Positions 47,138 through 58,205 of a stretch of 64,000 nucleotides of DNA are shown in pieces (positions within the stretch are counted from its first letter, which is position 1; the number at the start of each line of letters is the position of its first letter). The DNA comes from Dryomyza anilis (lineage: Eukaryota > Arthropoda > Insecta > Diptera > Dryomyzidae). A program made the translations under genes and the position numbers. The notes under the pieces are model-generated. The model saw only the letters and a program-made list of their open reading frames with translations. It did not search any database and was not told where the DNA came from. Location: positions 11,322,058 to 11,386,057 of the forward strand of contig OX638135.1 of assembly GCA_951804985.1 (NCBI GenBank), written 5' to 3'.

Positions 47138-47948
47138 TGTTGTGAATTAGCGCATACGTTTTTCTTTTCTTTATGGTTCTTCACTTTGGATGTTTTCAGT
47201 TTTGGATGTTTCTGTACATATGTTGAGGGCATCATGTTTTTATATCATGTTGTCCTCTTGTTGTCCTCTTGTTGTACAGCAACATGTTCATAGCATTGTC
47301 CCAACGCTTCACGTTGGCAACAATGATAATAATTTGGTAAGCGCTAAAGCTATGCTTAGACCACACCTCTTTCAGGTTAGCTGGCACAGTTAACAGAAGC
47401 TGGCAATAATTTGGCAAAGCGCTAAAGCTTTACTTAGACCACACCTCTTTTTAGAGGCATGCAATACAATTATCCATTGCATAATTAGCTGGCACAGTTA
47501 ACAGAAGCTGGCAATAATTTGGCAAAGCGCTAAAGCTTTACTTAGACCACACCTCTTTTCAGAGGCATGCAATACAATTATCCATTGCATAATTTTGGGT
47601 CTATGTTAAAATAAGCAAAGCAGCGTTGGCAATCAATTCTGATATTTCGCAATTGGTGTCAGCCAAAAACTGCAAGTCGGACTTTCTTCAAAAGTCACGT
47701 ACACCAAAATTGAGTGAAAGTGAAAACTCATTAGAACATAGTGAGAATAGAAGGTATCGTTAATACCTTTCGTTGCAATTTAAAAGATTGTAGTTTAACC
47801 AACCTCAAGTGGAGGTACTAAAATAGTAAAAGTATCTTTTCAACTCTAAAATTAATAAAAGTGTCTTTTCAACTCTAAAAATAAAAAAGTGTCTTTTGAT
47901 TAATTAAATTGTAAAATAAATAAATAAATCAACTCTAACTTTACAACA
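47138..47948 (+). repeat. 3' LTR of errantivirus relic with 108-bp tandem repeats
   Basis: Starts TGTTGTG and probably ends TTACAACA, giving TGTTGT...ACAACA inverted ends like the other LTR family here, but the body differs. Units of 108 bp (starting TTAGCTGGCACAG) begin at 47377 and 47485, with a partial one before. The exact right end is uncertain; a TTCACAACT word at 47955-47963 is an alternative. Confidence 0.6.
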
Positions 47949-48573
47949 CTATCCTTCACAACTGGTTAACGTTCGCTTCATTTTACCCGTTTTTTGGCGA
48001 ATGTAGTCTGGCGAATATAGTCTGGCGAATGTAAGCCGTAAAAGCTTTTTGGACGTTCGCTTCGCCAAAACCATTCGCTTCGCTTATCATAATAGGGCCC
48101 TTAAATAAATAAACTAATTATATATTTTATTTATTGCAAATATATTAAACAGAAAATACACTAACAATGCAATGCGACAACATGCAGCAGCAAGGGCACT
48201 ACACACATGAAAACAAGCAACAACAGGAATAGAAGCAACAACAGCTACGCATCGGCTGTAATACAACAACACCAAAGCGGGCAACAACAACTGCATTGAC
48301 TACGCAACAACAATGCACAAGTCGATCGACATAAGAAATCGTATACAAGCAGAGACAATTGCAGCAGTCAAGGAGTTCGAAACTGGCGATGACCTCGTAG
48401 TTGTAGTGGACAGAGGCATAAACTCTCCTAGTAGAAATTAGCTTAACGGGTGGAGGAACAAAGTCCCCAGTAGAAAATTGTGTGAGGAGGCATAAACTCC
48501 CGAATAGAAAATAGGTTATTAATAGTTATTAATAATAAATAATTAGATGATAATTTCATTTCATAGATATACA
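47949..48573. other. Spacer with GGCGAATGTA repeats and CAACA-rich sequence
   Basis: Bases 47990-48110 hold repeats of TCTGGCGAAT and end 'cttatcataatagggccc', similar to the end of S2 near 11680-11745 and 31085-31165, so this is probably part of another dispersed element. Bases 48160-48320 are CAACA-rich without a convincing frame. Confidence 0.45.
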
Positions 48574-48597
48574 TAATCGAAATTCAAGGACAATAGC

Positions 48598-49938
48598 TGA
48601 TGGAAATGGCAATCATAGATGATCTATACAAGGGACGATTACACCCGACAATTATAGACCAGAGCGAGTTAGATGAAATGCTGACTAGCCTAGAGGAAAG
48701 GCGAAGTGGTTCATACAAAAATCATTCGAAATGCATCGTGCATCAACAGTACGAGTTTTCCCAGACACAGACGGCCTAATAATAGTCATCAAGACACCAC
48801 ATTATATAGAATTTACCCAATACCCACAAATATTAATGAAGAATGGGATGCATTGGTTAAAACAACATATGACTACATATCAGAAGCAGAAGACCGGAGC
48901 AAATACATAGGTCTATCGAATGAAGATCACAGCAAATGCATTTTGGTTAGCCAACATACGGACAAAGAAATTACACTATGCAAACGTCCAGGAACCATGC
49001 TAACTACTAGCAACACACTATGTGAAGTCGCGCTGATTCAACACAGAACAGATATTAAAGATACCTGTGAACATGTTGCAATCAAAAGGAGTTCTGGCCT
49101 AGTAGTTAAACTATGGACACCAAACACATGGTTGTATAAATTCAACACACCAGCCTTTTTCGAAGCAGTTTGTGGATCAAATATAGCCACATTGACACTA
49201 TCCGGCCTGGGTTGGATGTCCATAAATGAAGCTTGCAACTTACACAACAAAGAAATGATACTGCCATACGAGTTTACACATCAAAGCATTAGGAATATAA
49301 CATACAAGAAGGAAGAACATACGGTTATGATAGAGAATTTACAAGGCAATTGGTCATCATTACCATATTCAAATATATCACAAACATCGTTACTGATCTT
49401 GGTGTCAGATCACAGCAAAATAAGATCAGCATTAAGAGATGGGCATCGTGATTTCGACGAAATATTACTACAATTAACTGATAACCAGGAACGCAAAGAA
49501 TTACTTAATCGTCAAAATGAAATAACGAAAACCGGTATATCTTACGGCATATTAATGCTGATATTAATAATAATAATAGCAGCATATGTATTACACATAC
49601 ATTACTACTCGACAATTAAAAATAAAGCAACAATAAAAGCCGATGAATTTAATACAAATAAATCACCAATAGCAACAATAGATGTAGAAGCGGCTAAGGA
49701 AAACTTTGAAATGGTGTCAAATACATTTCCCAGCAAGAAATCGCCACTCGAAAAAATCGGGTCATTGCGGAAATCAACAACGCAGAAACCAAACACCACA
49801 ACACCCATAGCAAGTCAACGAACGAAGTCACATGAAATAGAAGCCAATACGTCAGAAACAACAAGAACGCATCGAACTACCGCAGAACAACAGCAGTCAG
49901 CAACGAAAACATCGGGACCAGGTTTTTATTATATATAA
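48598..49938 (+). pseudogene. env: Errantivirus env, C-terminal part (left arm)
   Basis: Truncated copy of the env at 54590-56547. The upstream ~200 codons, including the cleavage site, are absent because the arm starts at 48574. A 7-bp deletion near 48690 breaks the upstream frame. The long frame 48706-49938 begins out of register and becomes env-like after about 33 codons. Visible parts are a Cys-containing ectodomain, a transmembrane segment of about 25 hydrophobic residues near codon 280-305 ('LMLILIIIIAAYV'), and a Thr/Ser/Lys-rich tail of about 100 residues. Errantivirus Env is a membrane fusion protein family related to baculovirus F proteins. Confidence 0.8.
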
Positions 49939-50168
49939 CTGGAAATTACTATTCTTAATTTACTAATATCCATTAAATATTATATAAGTAAAGATCATAA
50001 CTTCATAACTAATAGAACTTAACGTAATTTATACCACATAAAACAATGTAAAAAGAAAAAACTATTATTCTTTTTAATAATAATTTTCTCTTCAGAAATA
50101 ACTAAAATAATACAAAAGAAAAAAAAACTATTATTCTTCATAATAATAATATTTTTTTTTCTTTCAAT

Positions 50169-50181
50169 AAGGGGGGAGGTA
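50169..50181 (+). promoter_or_regulatory. Polypurine tract (left arm)
   Basis: AAGGGGGGAGGTA directly before the LTR start TGTTGTG at 50182. Confidence 0.85.
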
Positions 50182-50786
50182 TGTTGTGTATCATAATCGT
50201 AGAGTTCACAGCTTACATATGATCCACTGTTGTGTATCATAATCGTGGAACTTACAGCGTGCTTATGATCCACAATATAACATAACCAGTATATTTTTCT
50301 TTATGGCATACTTTTAGGGTTAAGCATTATGCATGTTAAACACAAACAGCATTTAATTGTCTTGGCGCATACCGCGTAACATAGCACAGGTATACACGCC
50401 CACGTTAAATAGGTCACTCAGATCACACAAATAACATAGTAATTTTAGAATGATGAAAGTACTCAATTTATTGTGAAATTATAAATACGCTGACTAAGTT
50501 ATTTTAGCATGATGAAATTACTCAATTTATTGTGAAATTATAAGAATACGAGGTGTTATGTAGAAGTTAAGTATAGACTAAGAATCAATTGTTTCCGGTA
50601 AACTGAAGTGTCTACAAATAAATGTTAAGTATAAGTGTAACCAACTTTTAAAGCGAAATAAAGTGTCTTAAAGTAAAAAAAGACCCGGTTATTTTAAATA
50701 ATATAAAGAAAGTAAAAAGGACTCAGTAAGTATAAAAAGGATCAAGGAAGTTAAAGTCCTAGTAGAATGACTTTTAACATACAACA
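50182..50786 (+). repeat. Errantivirus 3' LTR (left arm)
   Basis: 605 bp, starting TGTTGTGTATC and ending AACATACAACA. It appears identical to the inverted LTR at 53742-54346. It is directly followed by protease sequence of the second element on the opposite strand. An internal repeat of about 60 bp (TTTATTGTGAAATTATAA) occurs twice near 50466 and 50526. Confidence 0.9.
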
Positions 50787-51066
50787 CCATATCCTTATTG
50801 ACATGCTGTGATGCTCCGTCGGCCATCTTTACTGTTGTGCATACCATACGCGTCCTTGCCATGACAGTGGTTTTCGTAGCAAATCGCTTGCTTACGAAAC
50901 TTCTTTTTGCACCTGTGTCTATGCGACCGTATTTTACTGCAAAAGGTTTGATTAATTCCGCGCCCTGCTCGTCGGTCCGCCCGTCACCTCTTGCCTCCGA
51001 CGAGTACCGCTGGAGTTTTCCTGACGACGACAACAAAGAAACGTGTGGACATTGCGACGTCCACAC
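50787..51066 (-). pseudogene. pol: Second Ty3/gypsy element: protease, cut by LTR (left arm)
   Basis: Minus strand, active-site 'RIDTGAKRSFVS' and downstream 'MADGASQHV'. It is truncated at the LTR boundary (50786/50787), so the apparent frame continues meaninglessly into the LTR. Same as 53462-53741. Confidence 0.8.
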
Positions 51067-52140
51067 TCCCAGCAGAACATTACCTACGGATTTCTACACC
51101 CACGTGACATGTGTCCACTACTACTACATCGATGATACGCCGTCCGCGGATTTATTGGCGCGAATGGATTATTGTTCCTTTGACGATCTCTCGCTTCTGC
51201 TATTGGATGTTCGCGAACTTGAAAGTATCGTTCTTCTCGCCTTGGCTGTGGAGCTACTCGGATGGACTCCTTTTCGTCGCGAAGTACCTCGTATTCTTTT
51301 GCCATCTCGGTTAACTCCTGCAGACTATAAAAATTTCTTCGCCGAATGTACAATTGATAGTCCGGCAGACTGCTGCATAGAGTCGTAATCTGCGTGCCAC
51401 ATCACGTTTAGAATAGCAACACGTAGTCACTAAACGACTCCCTTTGTCGTTGGCATCGATGTCGGATCTCGTCTTCTATATTTTCAAAGTAGTAAGGTGG
51501 TAGGAAGAATTTTAGTAGATCATTCTAGAAGGTTCTCCATTCAACTCATTGTCGATTACTGGTGCGATACCATATCAATGCATTATCGCGCAGCAACTCG
51601 GGCATGTAAAGTGGCAGCTGGTCGATGGAAACGTTATACATCCGGGCCAGTTCTTCTTGCAGGGATCATTGTTGGCTGTTGCATCATCGTTGGTTGATGC
51701 ATCGTCGTTAGCTGATACATCATCGTCGCCTGTTGCATCATCGTTGGCTGTTGCATAACTGTGGTTGTTGCATCACCGATGGTTGATGCATCGTTGTTGG
51801 CTGATGCATCGTTGTTGGCTGATGCTTCATCATTGGCTGTTGCAAGTATATCGCTGGTGTATTTTGAGTTCGCTCTGTGGTAAACTGTGGAGGCGCCTGT
51901 TCTGTTGATTGAACCGTTGACACCAAGAAACGATTAGACCAAGTCGATGTCGTAGGGATTTTCAACTAGTGTTGCGCTGCGACTATGGTTGATGTTAGCG
52001 TAGTTGGCGGTAACTGAAACTGTTGTGCAATGGGGAGTGGGCTGATGACCACTCCTTGTATGTCGCAAAGCGTTTTCGTAGTTCGTCGACGGTGCCTGTG
52101 TCTTCGAACTCGAACTCTTCGGCGTAAGTATTAAGTTCAT
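51067..52140 (-). pseudogene. gag: Second Ty3/gypsy element: gag (left arm)
   Basis: Minus strand. An N-terminal frame from 52140 is followed by a Gln/Met/Thr-rich tract (about 51660-51860) built from CATCAACCAACGATG-like units. The capsid region shows 'LIWYRTS' and 'FFLPPYYFENIEDEIRH' with in-frame stops and a frameshift. The zinc knuckle 'YHRCSSSGHMSRGC' has lost its first Cys, and a second Cys/His cluster 'CWECGRRNVH' follows. Inactive. Confidence 0.75.
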
Positions 52141-52240
52141 ACTTGCAAAGATCCTTAATTCAAGAAGTCTTTACCAGTTTTATTTCACAGTTTATTTATT
52201 TATAATTTCAGTTATTCATTATTTTTGCAGACTGATTAGA

Positions 52241-52258
52241 GTCTCTACTCGGGCGCCA
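52241..52258 (-). promoter_or_regulatory. Primer binding site of second Ty3/gypsy element
   Basis: On the minus strand TGGCGCCCGAGTAGAGAC lies two bases after the LTR end. TGGCGCCC is the complement of a tRNA 3' end of tRNA-Lys type. It fixes where this element's 5' LTR stops. Confidence 0.75.
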
Positions 52259-52260
52259 TC

Positions 52261-52405
52261 TGTAAATGCCCCGGCTCTGTAAAGTTTCAGAGCCGGAGCA
52301 AGCTCGTTGGTTGTGTCCATGATTCATTACAGAAATAAATAAGAAGAGTTGGTTTGAATTCAGGTTTAGTTAATTCAGTGTTTCTTCATTTCCCTTCAAT
52401 GGGTT

Positions 52406-52407
<2 letters not shown>
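52261..52407 (-). repeat. Second Ty3/gypsy element: 5' LTR, 3' portion
   Basis: Sense end ...GGGGCATTTACA at 52261. A stem-loop (CCGGCTCTG...CAGAGCCGG, 52273-52298) may be part of the R region. The rest of the LTR is missing, cut at a (TA)n tract. Confidence 0.6.

Positions 52408-52466
<59 letters not shown>
52408..52466. repeat. (TA)n microsatellite at palindrome centre
   Basis: About 60 bp of pure TA repeat that separates the spacer from the right arm. It is one edge of the palindrome breakpoint. Confidence 0.95.
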
Positions 52467-52471
<5 letters not shown>

Positions 52472-53444
52472 AGGAGTGGTCATCAGCCCACTCCCCATTG
52501 CACAACAGTTTCAGTTACCGCCAACTACGCTAACATCAACCATAGTCGCAGCGCAACACTAGTTGAAAATCCCTACGACATCGACTTGGTCTAATCGTTT
52601 CTTGGTGTCAACGGTTCAATCAACAGAACAGGCGCCTCCACAGTTTACCACAGAGCGAACTCAAAATACACCAGCGATATACTTGCAACAGCCAATGATG
52701 AAGCATCAGCCAACAACGATGCATCAGCCAACAACGATGCATCGACCATCGGTGATGCAACAACCACAGTTATGCAACAGCCAACGATGATGCAACAGGC
52801 GACGATGATGTATCAGCTAACGACGATGCATCAACCAACGATGATGCAACAGCCAACAATGATCCCTGCAAGAAGAACTGGCCCGGATGTATAACGTTTC
52901 CATCGACCAGCTGCCACTTTACATGCCCGAGTTGCTGCGCGATAATGCATTGATATGGTATCGCACCAGTAATCGACAATGAGTTGAATGGAGAACCTTC
53001 TAGAATGATCTACTAAAATTCTTCCTACCACCTTACTACTTTGAAAATATAGAAGACGAGATCCGACATCGATGCCAACGACAAAGGGAGTCGTTTAGTG
53101 ACTACGTGTTGCTATTCTAAACGTGATGTGGCACGCAGATTACGACTCTATGCAGCAGTCTGCCGGACTATCAATTGTACATTCGGCGAAGAAATTTTTA
53201 TAGTCTGCAGGAGTTAACCGAGATGGCAAAAGAATACGAGGTACTTCGCGACGAAAAGGAGTCCATCCGAGTAGCTCCACAGCCAAGGCGAGAAGAACGA
53301 TACTTTCAAGTTCGCGAACATCCAATAGCAGAAGCGAGAGATCGTCAAAGGAACAATAATCCATTCGCGCCAATAAATCCGCGGACGGCGTATCATCGAT
53401 GTAGTAGTAGTGGACACATGTCACGTGGGTGTAGAAATCCGTAG
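52467..53444 (+). pseudogene. gag: Second Ty3/gypsy element: gag (right arm), 5' truncated
   Basis: Starts at the (TA)n edge inside gag. Same Gln/Met-rich repeat tract (52680-52865), capsid motifs and damaged zinc knuckle as the left arm. One codon in the tract differs (Gln versus Arg), showing that the two arms are real, separately changed copies. Confidence 0.75.
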
Positions 53445-53461
53445 GTAATGTTCTGCTGGGA

Positions 53462-53741
53462 GTGTGGACGTCGCAATGTCCACACGTTTCTTTGTTGTCG
53501 TCGTCAGGAAAACTCCAGCGGTACTCGTCGGAGGCAAGAGGTGACGGGCGGACCGACGAGCAGGGCGCGGAATTAATCAAACCTTTTGCAGTAAAATACG
53601 GTCGCATAGACACAGGTGCAAAAAGAAGTTTCGTAAGCAAGCGATTTGCTACGAAAACCACTGTCATGGCAAGGACGCGTATGGTATGCACAACAGTAAA
53701 GATGGCCGACGGAGCATCACAGCATGTCAATAAGGATATGG
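53462..53741 (+). pseudogene. pol: Second Ty3/gypsy element: protease, cut by provirus (right arm)
   Basis: Contains a Cys/His-rich stretch (about 53450-53510) and active-site 'RIDTGAKRSF'. Interrupted at 53742 by the end of the inserted minus-strand errantivirus. RT and integrase would be expected beyond 64000 if they survive. Confidence 0.8.
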
Positions 53742-54346
53742 TGTTGTATGTTAAAAGTCATTCTACTAGGACTTTAACTTCCTTGATCCTTTTTATACTT
53801 ACTGAGTCCTTTTTACTTTCTTTATATTATTTAAAATAACCGGGTCTTTTTTTACTTTAAGACACTTTATTTCGCTTTAAAAGTTGGTTACACTTATACT
53901 TAACATTTATTTGTAGACACTTCAGTTTACCGGAAACAATTGATTCTTAGTCTATACTTAACTTCTACATAACACCTCGTATTCTTATAATTTCACAATA
54001 AATTGAGTAATTTCATCATGCTAAAATAACTTAGTCAGCGTATTTATAATTTCACAATAAATTGAGTACTTTCATCATTCTAAAATTACTATGTTATTTG
54101 TGTGATCTGAGTGACCTATTTAACGTGGGCGTGTATACCTGTGCTATGTTACGCGGTATGCGCCAAGACAATTAAATGCTGTTTGTGTTTAACATGCATA
54201 ATGCTTAACCCTAAAAGTATGCCATAAAGAAAAATATACTGGTTATGTTATATTGTGGATCATAAGCACGCTGTAAGTTCCACGATTATGATACACAACA
54301 GTGGATCATATGTAAGCTGTGAACTCTACGATTATGATACACAACA
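53742..54346 (-). repeat. Errantivirus 3' LTR
   Basis: 605 bp with TGTTGT...ACAACA ends. By eye it differs from the visible 5' LTR at about a dozen positions plus small indels over 460 bp, while it matches the palindromic partner at 50182-50786 throughout. The tandem unit of about 60 bp inside is better preserved in the 5' LTR. Confidence 0.92.
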
Positions 54347-54359
54347 TACCTCCCCCCTT
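54347..54359 (-). promoter_or_regulatory. Polypurine tract of provirus
   Basis: Sense strand AAGGGGGGAGGTA directly before the 3' LTR. Confidence 0.85.
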
Positions 54360-54589
54360 ATTGAAAGAAAAAAAAATATTATTATTATGAAGAATAATAG
54401 TTTTTTTTTCTTTTGTATTATTTTAGTTATTTCTGAAGAGAAAATTATTATTAAAAAGAATAATAGTTTTTTCTTTTTACATTGTTTTATGTGGTATAAA
54501 TTACGTTAAGTTCTATTAGTTATGAAGTTATGATCTTTACTTATATAATATTTAATGGATATTAGTAAATTAAGAATAGTAATTTCCAG

Positions 54590-56547
54590 TTATATATAAT
54601 AAAAACCTGGTCCCGATGTTTTCGTTGCTGACTGCTGTTGTTCTGCGGTAGTTCGATGCGTTCTTGTTGTTTCTGACGTATTGGCTTCTATTTCATGTGA
54701 CTTCGTTCGTTGACTTGCTATGGGTGTTGTGGTGTTTGGTTTCTGCGTTGTTGATTTCCGCAATGACCCGATTTTTTCGAGTGGCGATTTCTTGCTGGGA
54801 AATGTATTTGACACCATTTCAAAGTTTTCCTTAGCCGCTTCTACATCTATTGTTGCTATTGGTGATTTATTTGTATTAAATTCATCGGCTTTTATTGTTG
54901 CTTTATTTTTAATTGTCGAGTAGTAATGTATGTGTAATACATATGCTGCTATTATTATTATTAATATCAGCATTAATATGCCGTAAGATATACCGGTTTT
55001 CGTTATTTCATTTTGACGATTAAGTAATTCTTTGCGTTCCTGGTTATCAGTTAATTGTAGTAATATTTCGTCGAAATCACGATGCCCATCTCTTAATGCT
55101 GATCTTATTTTGCTGTGATCTGACACCAAGATCAGTAACGATGTTTGTGATATATTTGAATATGGTAATGATGACCAATTGCCTTGTAAATTCTCTATCA
55201 TAACCGTATGTTCTTCCTTCTTGTATGTTATATTCCTAATGCTTTGATGTGTAAACTCGTATGGCAGTATCATTTCTTTGTTGTGTAAGTTGCAAGCTTC
55301 ATTTATGGACATCCAACCCAGGCCGGATAGTGTCAATGTGGCTATATTTGATCCACAAACTGCTTCGAAAAAGGCTGGTGTGTTGAATTTATACAACCAT
55401 GTGTTTGGTGTCCATAGTTTAACTACTAGGCCAGAACTCCTTTTGATTGCAACATGTTCACAGGTATCTTTAATATCTGTTCTGTGTTGAATCAGCGCGA
55501 CTTCACATAGTGTGTTGCTAGTAGTTAGCATGGTTCCTGGACGTTTGCATAGTGTAATTTCTTTGTCCGTATGTTGGCTAACCAAAATGCATTTGCTGTG
55601 ATCTTCATTCGATAGACCTATGTATTTGCTCCGGTCTTCTGCTTCTGATATGTAGTCATATGTTGTTTTAACCAATGCATCCCATTCTTCATTAATATTT
55701 GTGGGTATTGGGTAAATTCTATATAATGTGGTGTCTTGATGACTATTATTAGGCCGTCTGTGTCTGGGAAAACTCGTACTGTTGATGCACGATGCATTTC
55801 GAATGATTTTTCTATGAACCACTTCGCCTTTCCTCTTAACGTGAGGCTAGTCAGCATTTCATCTAACTCGCTCTGGTCTATAATTGTCGGGTGTAATCGT
55901 CCCTTGTATAGATCATCTATGATTGCCATTTCCATCAGCTATTGTCCTTGAATTTCGATTAGGTTTGCATTAATTGTAGATTGAATTTCCAAGGTATCCA
56001 TCATGAATAGTAAATGACTAACTTGTTGGTTTATTTTTCCATTTATGTATTTTTGTGTTCTTATTGTTATGTTTAACACATTTTGCAGATTTTCGACTTC
56101 CTTCAAGGAATTCAGTAAGGGTTCTGCTATCTTGTTATAATTTGATGAAATCACCGTAATTTGTCTTTTCATAATTTCGTATGTTTTATGTTCATTATCT
56201 TCAATATCATTGAGATGTTTATAGATAGTCTCTCTTTCTTTATTGCCCATCAGTCCAAAAGCCCAGTTGAGTCCTTCGCCAATGAAATTGAGTAATCTCT
56301 TTTGTCGGTTACTCTTTATTGTGCGCTTAATTATTTCTTCATTTTTCTGTAGTGTGGCTATTATTGCCGTGGTCTCCCGTGTTGCTGCTATACATGATCT
56401 TTTTATGCTGGGTCCGTTTACATTGGTGCTCATTTGTTCGCACATTGTGTTTGTCGTGATTATGTATTTGTTTGTCAGCTCCAGGAAATCGTTCAGTTGT
56501 AGTGGTTTAAACTTGGCTACTATCGTCCATTCATCATTGTAGAACAA
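54590..56547 (-). pseudogene. env: Errantivirus env, frameshifted
   Basis: Three overlapping-frame pieces read in order. 55939-56547 has a furin-type site RQKR at about codon 82 followed by a hydrophobic, Gly/Phe-containing stretch suited to a fusion peptide, then a heptad-rich region. 55618-55935 follows a stop and frame change. The last piece, 54590 to about 55710, bears the transmembrane segment and Thr-rich tail. An upstream signal peptide is not clear; the sequence before 56547 has a stop and a duplicated 16-bp word. At least two frame breaks mean no full Env is made. Known errantivirus Env proteins mediate membrane fusion. Confidence 0.85.
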
Positions 56548-56550
56548 AGC

Positions 56551-57198
56551 ATATCTGCATTAATGCATATCTGCATTAATATATTTAGTTTCATGAATGA
56601 AAATTGTGTTAATGATAAAAAATATTAGGCAGTTTTGTTGCTGCACTACCGTATCTCGTTATAGTTCCAGAACGTTAGTGCCTTCTGCCTGTAAAGTGCT
56701 GAAGTGCATTTAATCGGTTGGCATATGAATATATTCAAGCCTTCTATATTAATATGAGCTGGGAGTATTGCGTTCTATGCGCAATGAACTTGTTTGTTTA
56801 AAATGCCATTGAGGTAGGTACTGATCTATCGCAATTTTAATGACAACGTAATTTTTATACCTTGCAAATTCGTGCCTCAAATAATAATTTGATTTTGTTA
56901 TTTGTTTATATTCAATGCTAGTCATCTTCAATTAATACATAGCTATTTTCTCTGCGATTTGTATTTTGGCAATATTACATGACATTTTTTTTTGGATTTT
57001 ATAAATTATTTAAAATTAATTTATTTAATATCTTCATATAAAAAAAATATAGTTTTTCTCAATTCTTTATTTATTTTGTAGTTTCAATTCAATTTCAATA
57101 TGTAATACTTAGCTATTCTGTCCTGCACTAACTATTTGACTTTATTTCAATGATGTTAAAAATTATTGGTTCTTGTTGCAGACAGTGTTTATTTCATT
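56551..57198. other. Pol-env intergenic region
   Basis: AT-rich, no frame. The word ATTAATGCAGATATGC occurs twice in the sense direction near 56550-56585, an apparent 16-bp duplication close to the env start. Errantivirus env is normally expressed from a spliced RNA, but no acceptor site could be fixed. Confidence 0.45.
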
Positions 57199-58205
57199 CT
57201 ACATAACTATACTGTTGTATGCTTTTAACAAATTATTATGAAAATTTTTCCCTTTACCCTTGATACAAATCTCAGTTGTTACAGGGCTTATTATTGAAAG
57301 TACCTCGTAGGGTCCTACCCAAACTGGTGAAAATTTATTTTCCTATTTTGATTTTTTAGTAAAATTTTATCGCCTATTTTGAATATTATTGGGTGTACTG
57401 AGATATCATAGCTTTGCTTATATTTTTCTTTGGTTCTGGCTTGATTTAGTCGCACGATTTCGTGTGTGCGTTGAATTTGGTATTTTAATAGCTTGTGGCT
57501 ATCATCGGTATTATATACTGGTGAGCATTTGCGTTTAAGATTGGTTGGCATTTCAAAATCGTAACCGTATAAAGTACGGAAAGGCGTTTGCCCGGTGGAC
57601 ATATGCATTGTATTATTGTGTACATGCATTGCTGTATTTAACCACTGGTCCCAGTTTGATCCATCCTCTTTCGCAAAACTTCGTAAATACTCTGCTAATG
57701 GTCGGTGGCTTCGTTCCAAAGAGCCGTTGGCCTGTGGATGATATGGCGTAATATGTAACTTTTTAATTCCTAACAATTTACACGTGTCCGAAAATAATTT
57801 TGAAACAAAATTCGAACCATTGTCGGTTATCAATACTTTTGGTATGTTATGTCTTGTAATAATTTCGTCGTAAAATGCTTTTGCTACAGTGCTTGTTTCT
57901 CCGTCTGGGTTAGCTACTCAGCACATATATTTTGAAAAATCATCTTGAAAAGTTAATATATATTTATTTCCAGATATAGTTTCCGGTAAAATACCTACAA
58001 GATCCATGTATACTTTATCGAATGGTCGTACAGGCGTATCAGTTAAAACCATTGACATTTTAGTAAGCCTAGAACTTTTATTTACTTGGCATTTTTGACA
58101 ATTCTTAACGTAATCTTTTATTTGTTTCTGCATACCTTTCCACTTAAATTGTTTTCTGATTCTAAAATATGTTTTCACTGCACCCTGGTGACCCTAATGC
58201 TGAGT
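57199..58205 (-). pseudogene. pol: Errantivirus integrase, broken
   Basis: Zinc-binding Cys pair 'CQKCQVNK', first catalytic Asp in 'YMDLVG' (piece 57918-58178), an in-frame TGA at 57918, then 'TDNGSN' and 'NGSLERSH' with the second Asp and Glu (piece 57315-57833). A frameshift occurs near 57330 before the GPY/F module, and the C-terminus ends near 57199. The join to RNase H near 58190 is also frameshifted. It parallels the uninterrupted frame at 38985-40112. Confidence 0.88.

Larger units (their letters stand above)
35738..47948 (+). mobile_element. Errantivirus relic (Ty3/gypsy), 5' end missing
   Basis: Plus-strand order: gag 3' part, protease, RT, RNase H, integrase, then a region where env is expected but is filled with repeats, a polypurine tract (47125-47137) and one LTR (47138-47948). 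The 5' LTR, leader and gag N-terminus are missing and replaced by DINE sequence. The protein pieces are closely related to the minus-strand element at 53742-64000, but the LTR is different, so they are sister families or the LTR belongs to another copy. Confidence 0.75.
48574..52061. repeat. Palindrome, left arm
   Basis: Inverted copy of 52467-55961; any left coordinate to the right of about 48695 pairs with 104528 minus that coordinate. The arm holds, left to right, the env 3' part, polypurine tract and LTR of an errantivirus (plus strand) and then protease and gag of a second Ty3/gypsy element (minus strand). Differences from the right arm are few: a 7-bp deletion near 48690 and isolated substitutions. 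Confidence 0.95.
52467..55961. repeat. Palindrome, right arm
   Basis: Inverted partner of 48574-52061. At its right edge the errantivirus continues uninterrupted to the window end, while the left arm stops, so the right side carries the more complete provirus. At the centre the left arm continues further into the second element's gag start, PBS and LTR. Confidence 0.95.

Noticed and set aside
50798..51388. 196-codon frame on the plus strand (and its partner 53140-53730)
   Set aside because: It lies antisense to the protease and nucleocapsid of the second Ty3/gypsy element, whose motifs (DTGA, zinc knuckle) are on the other strand.
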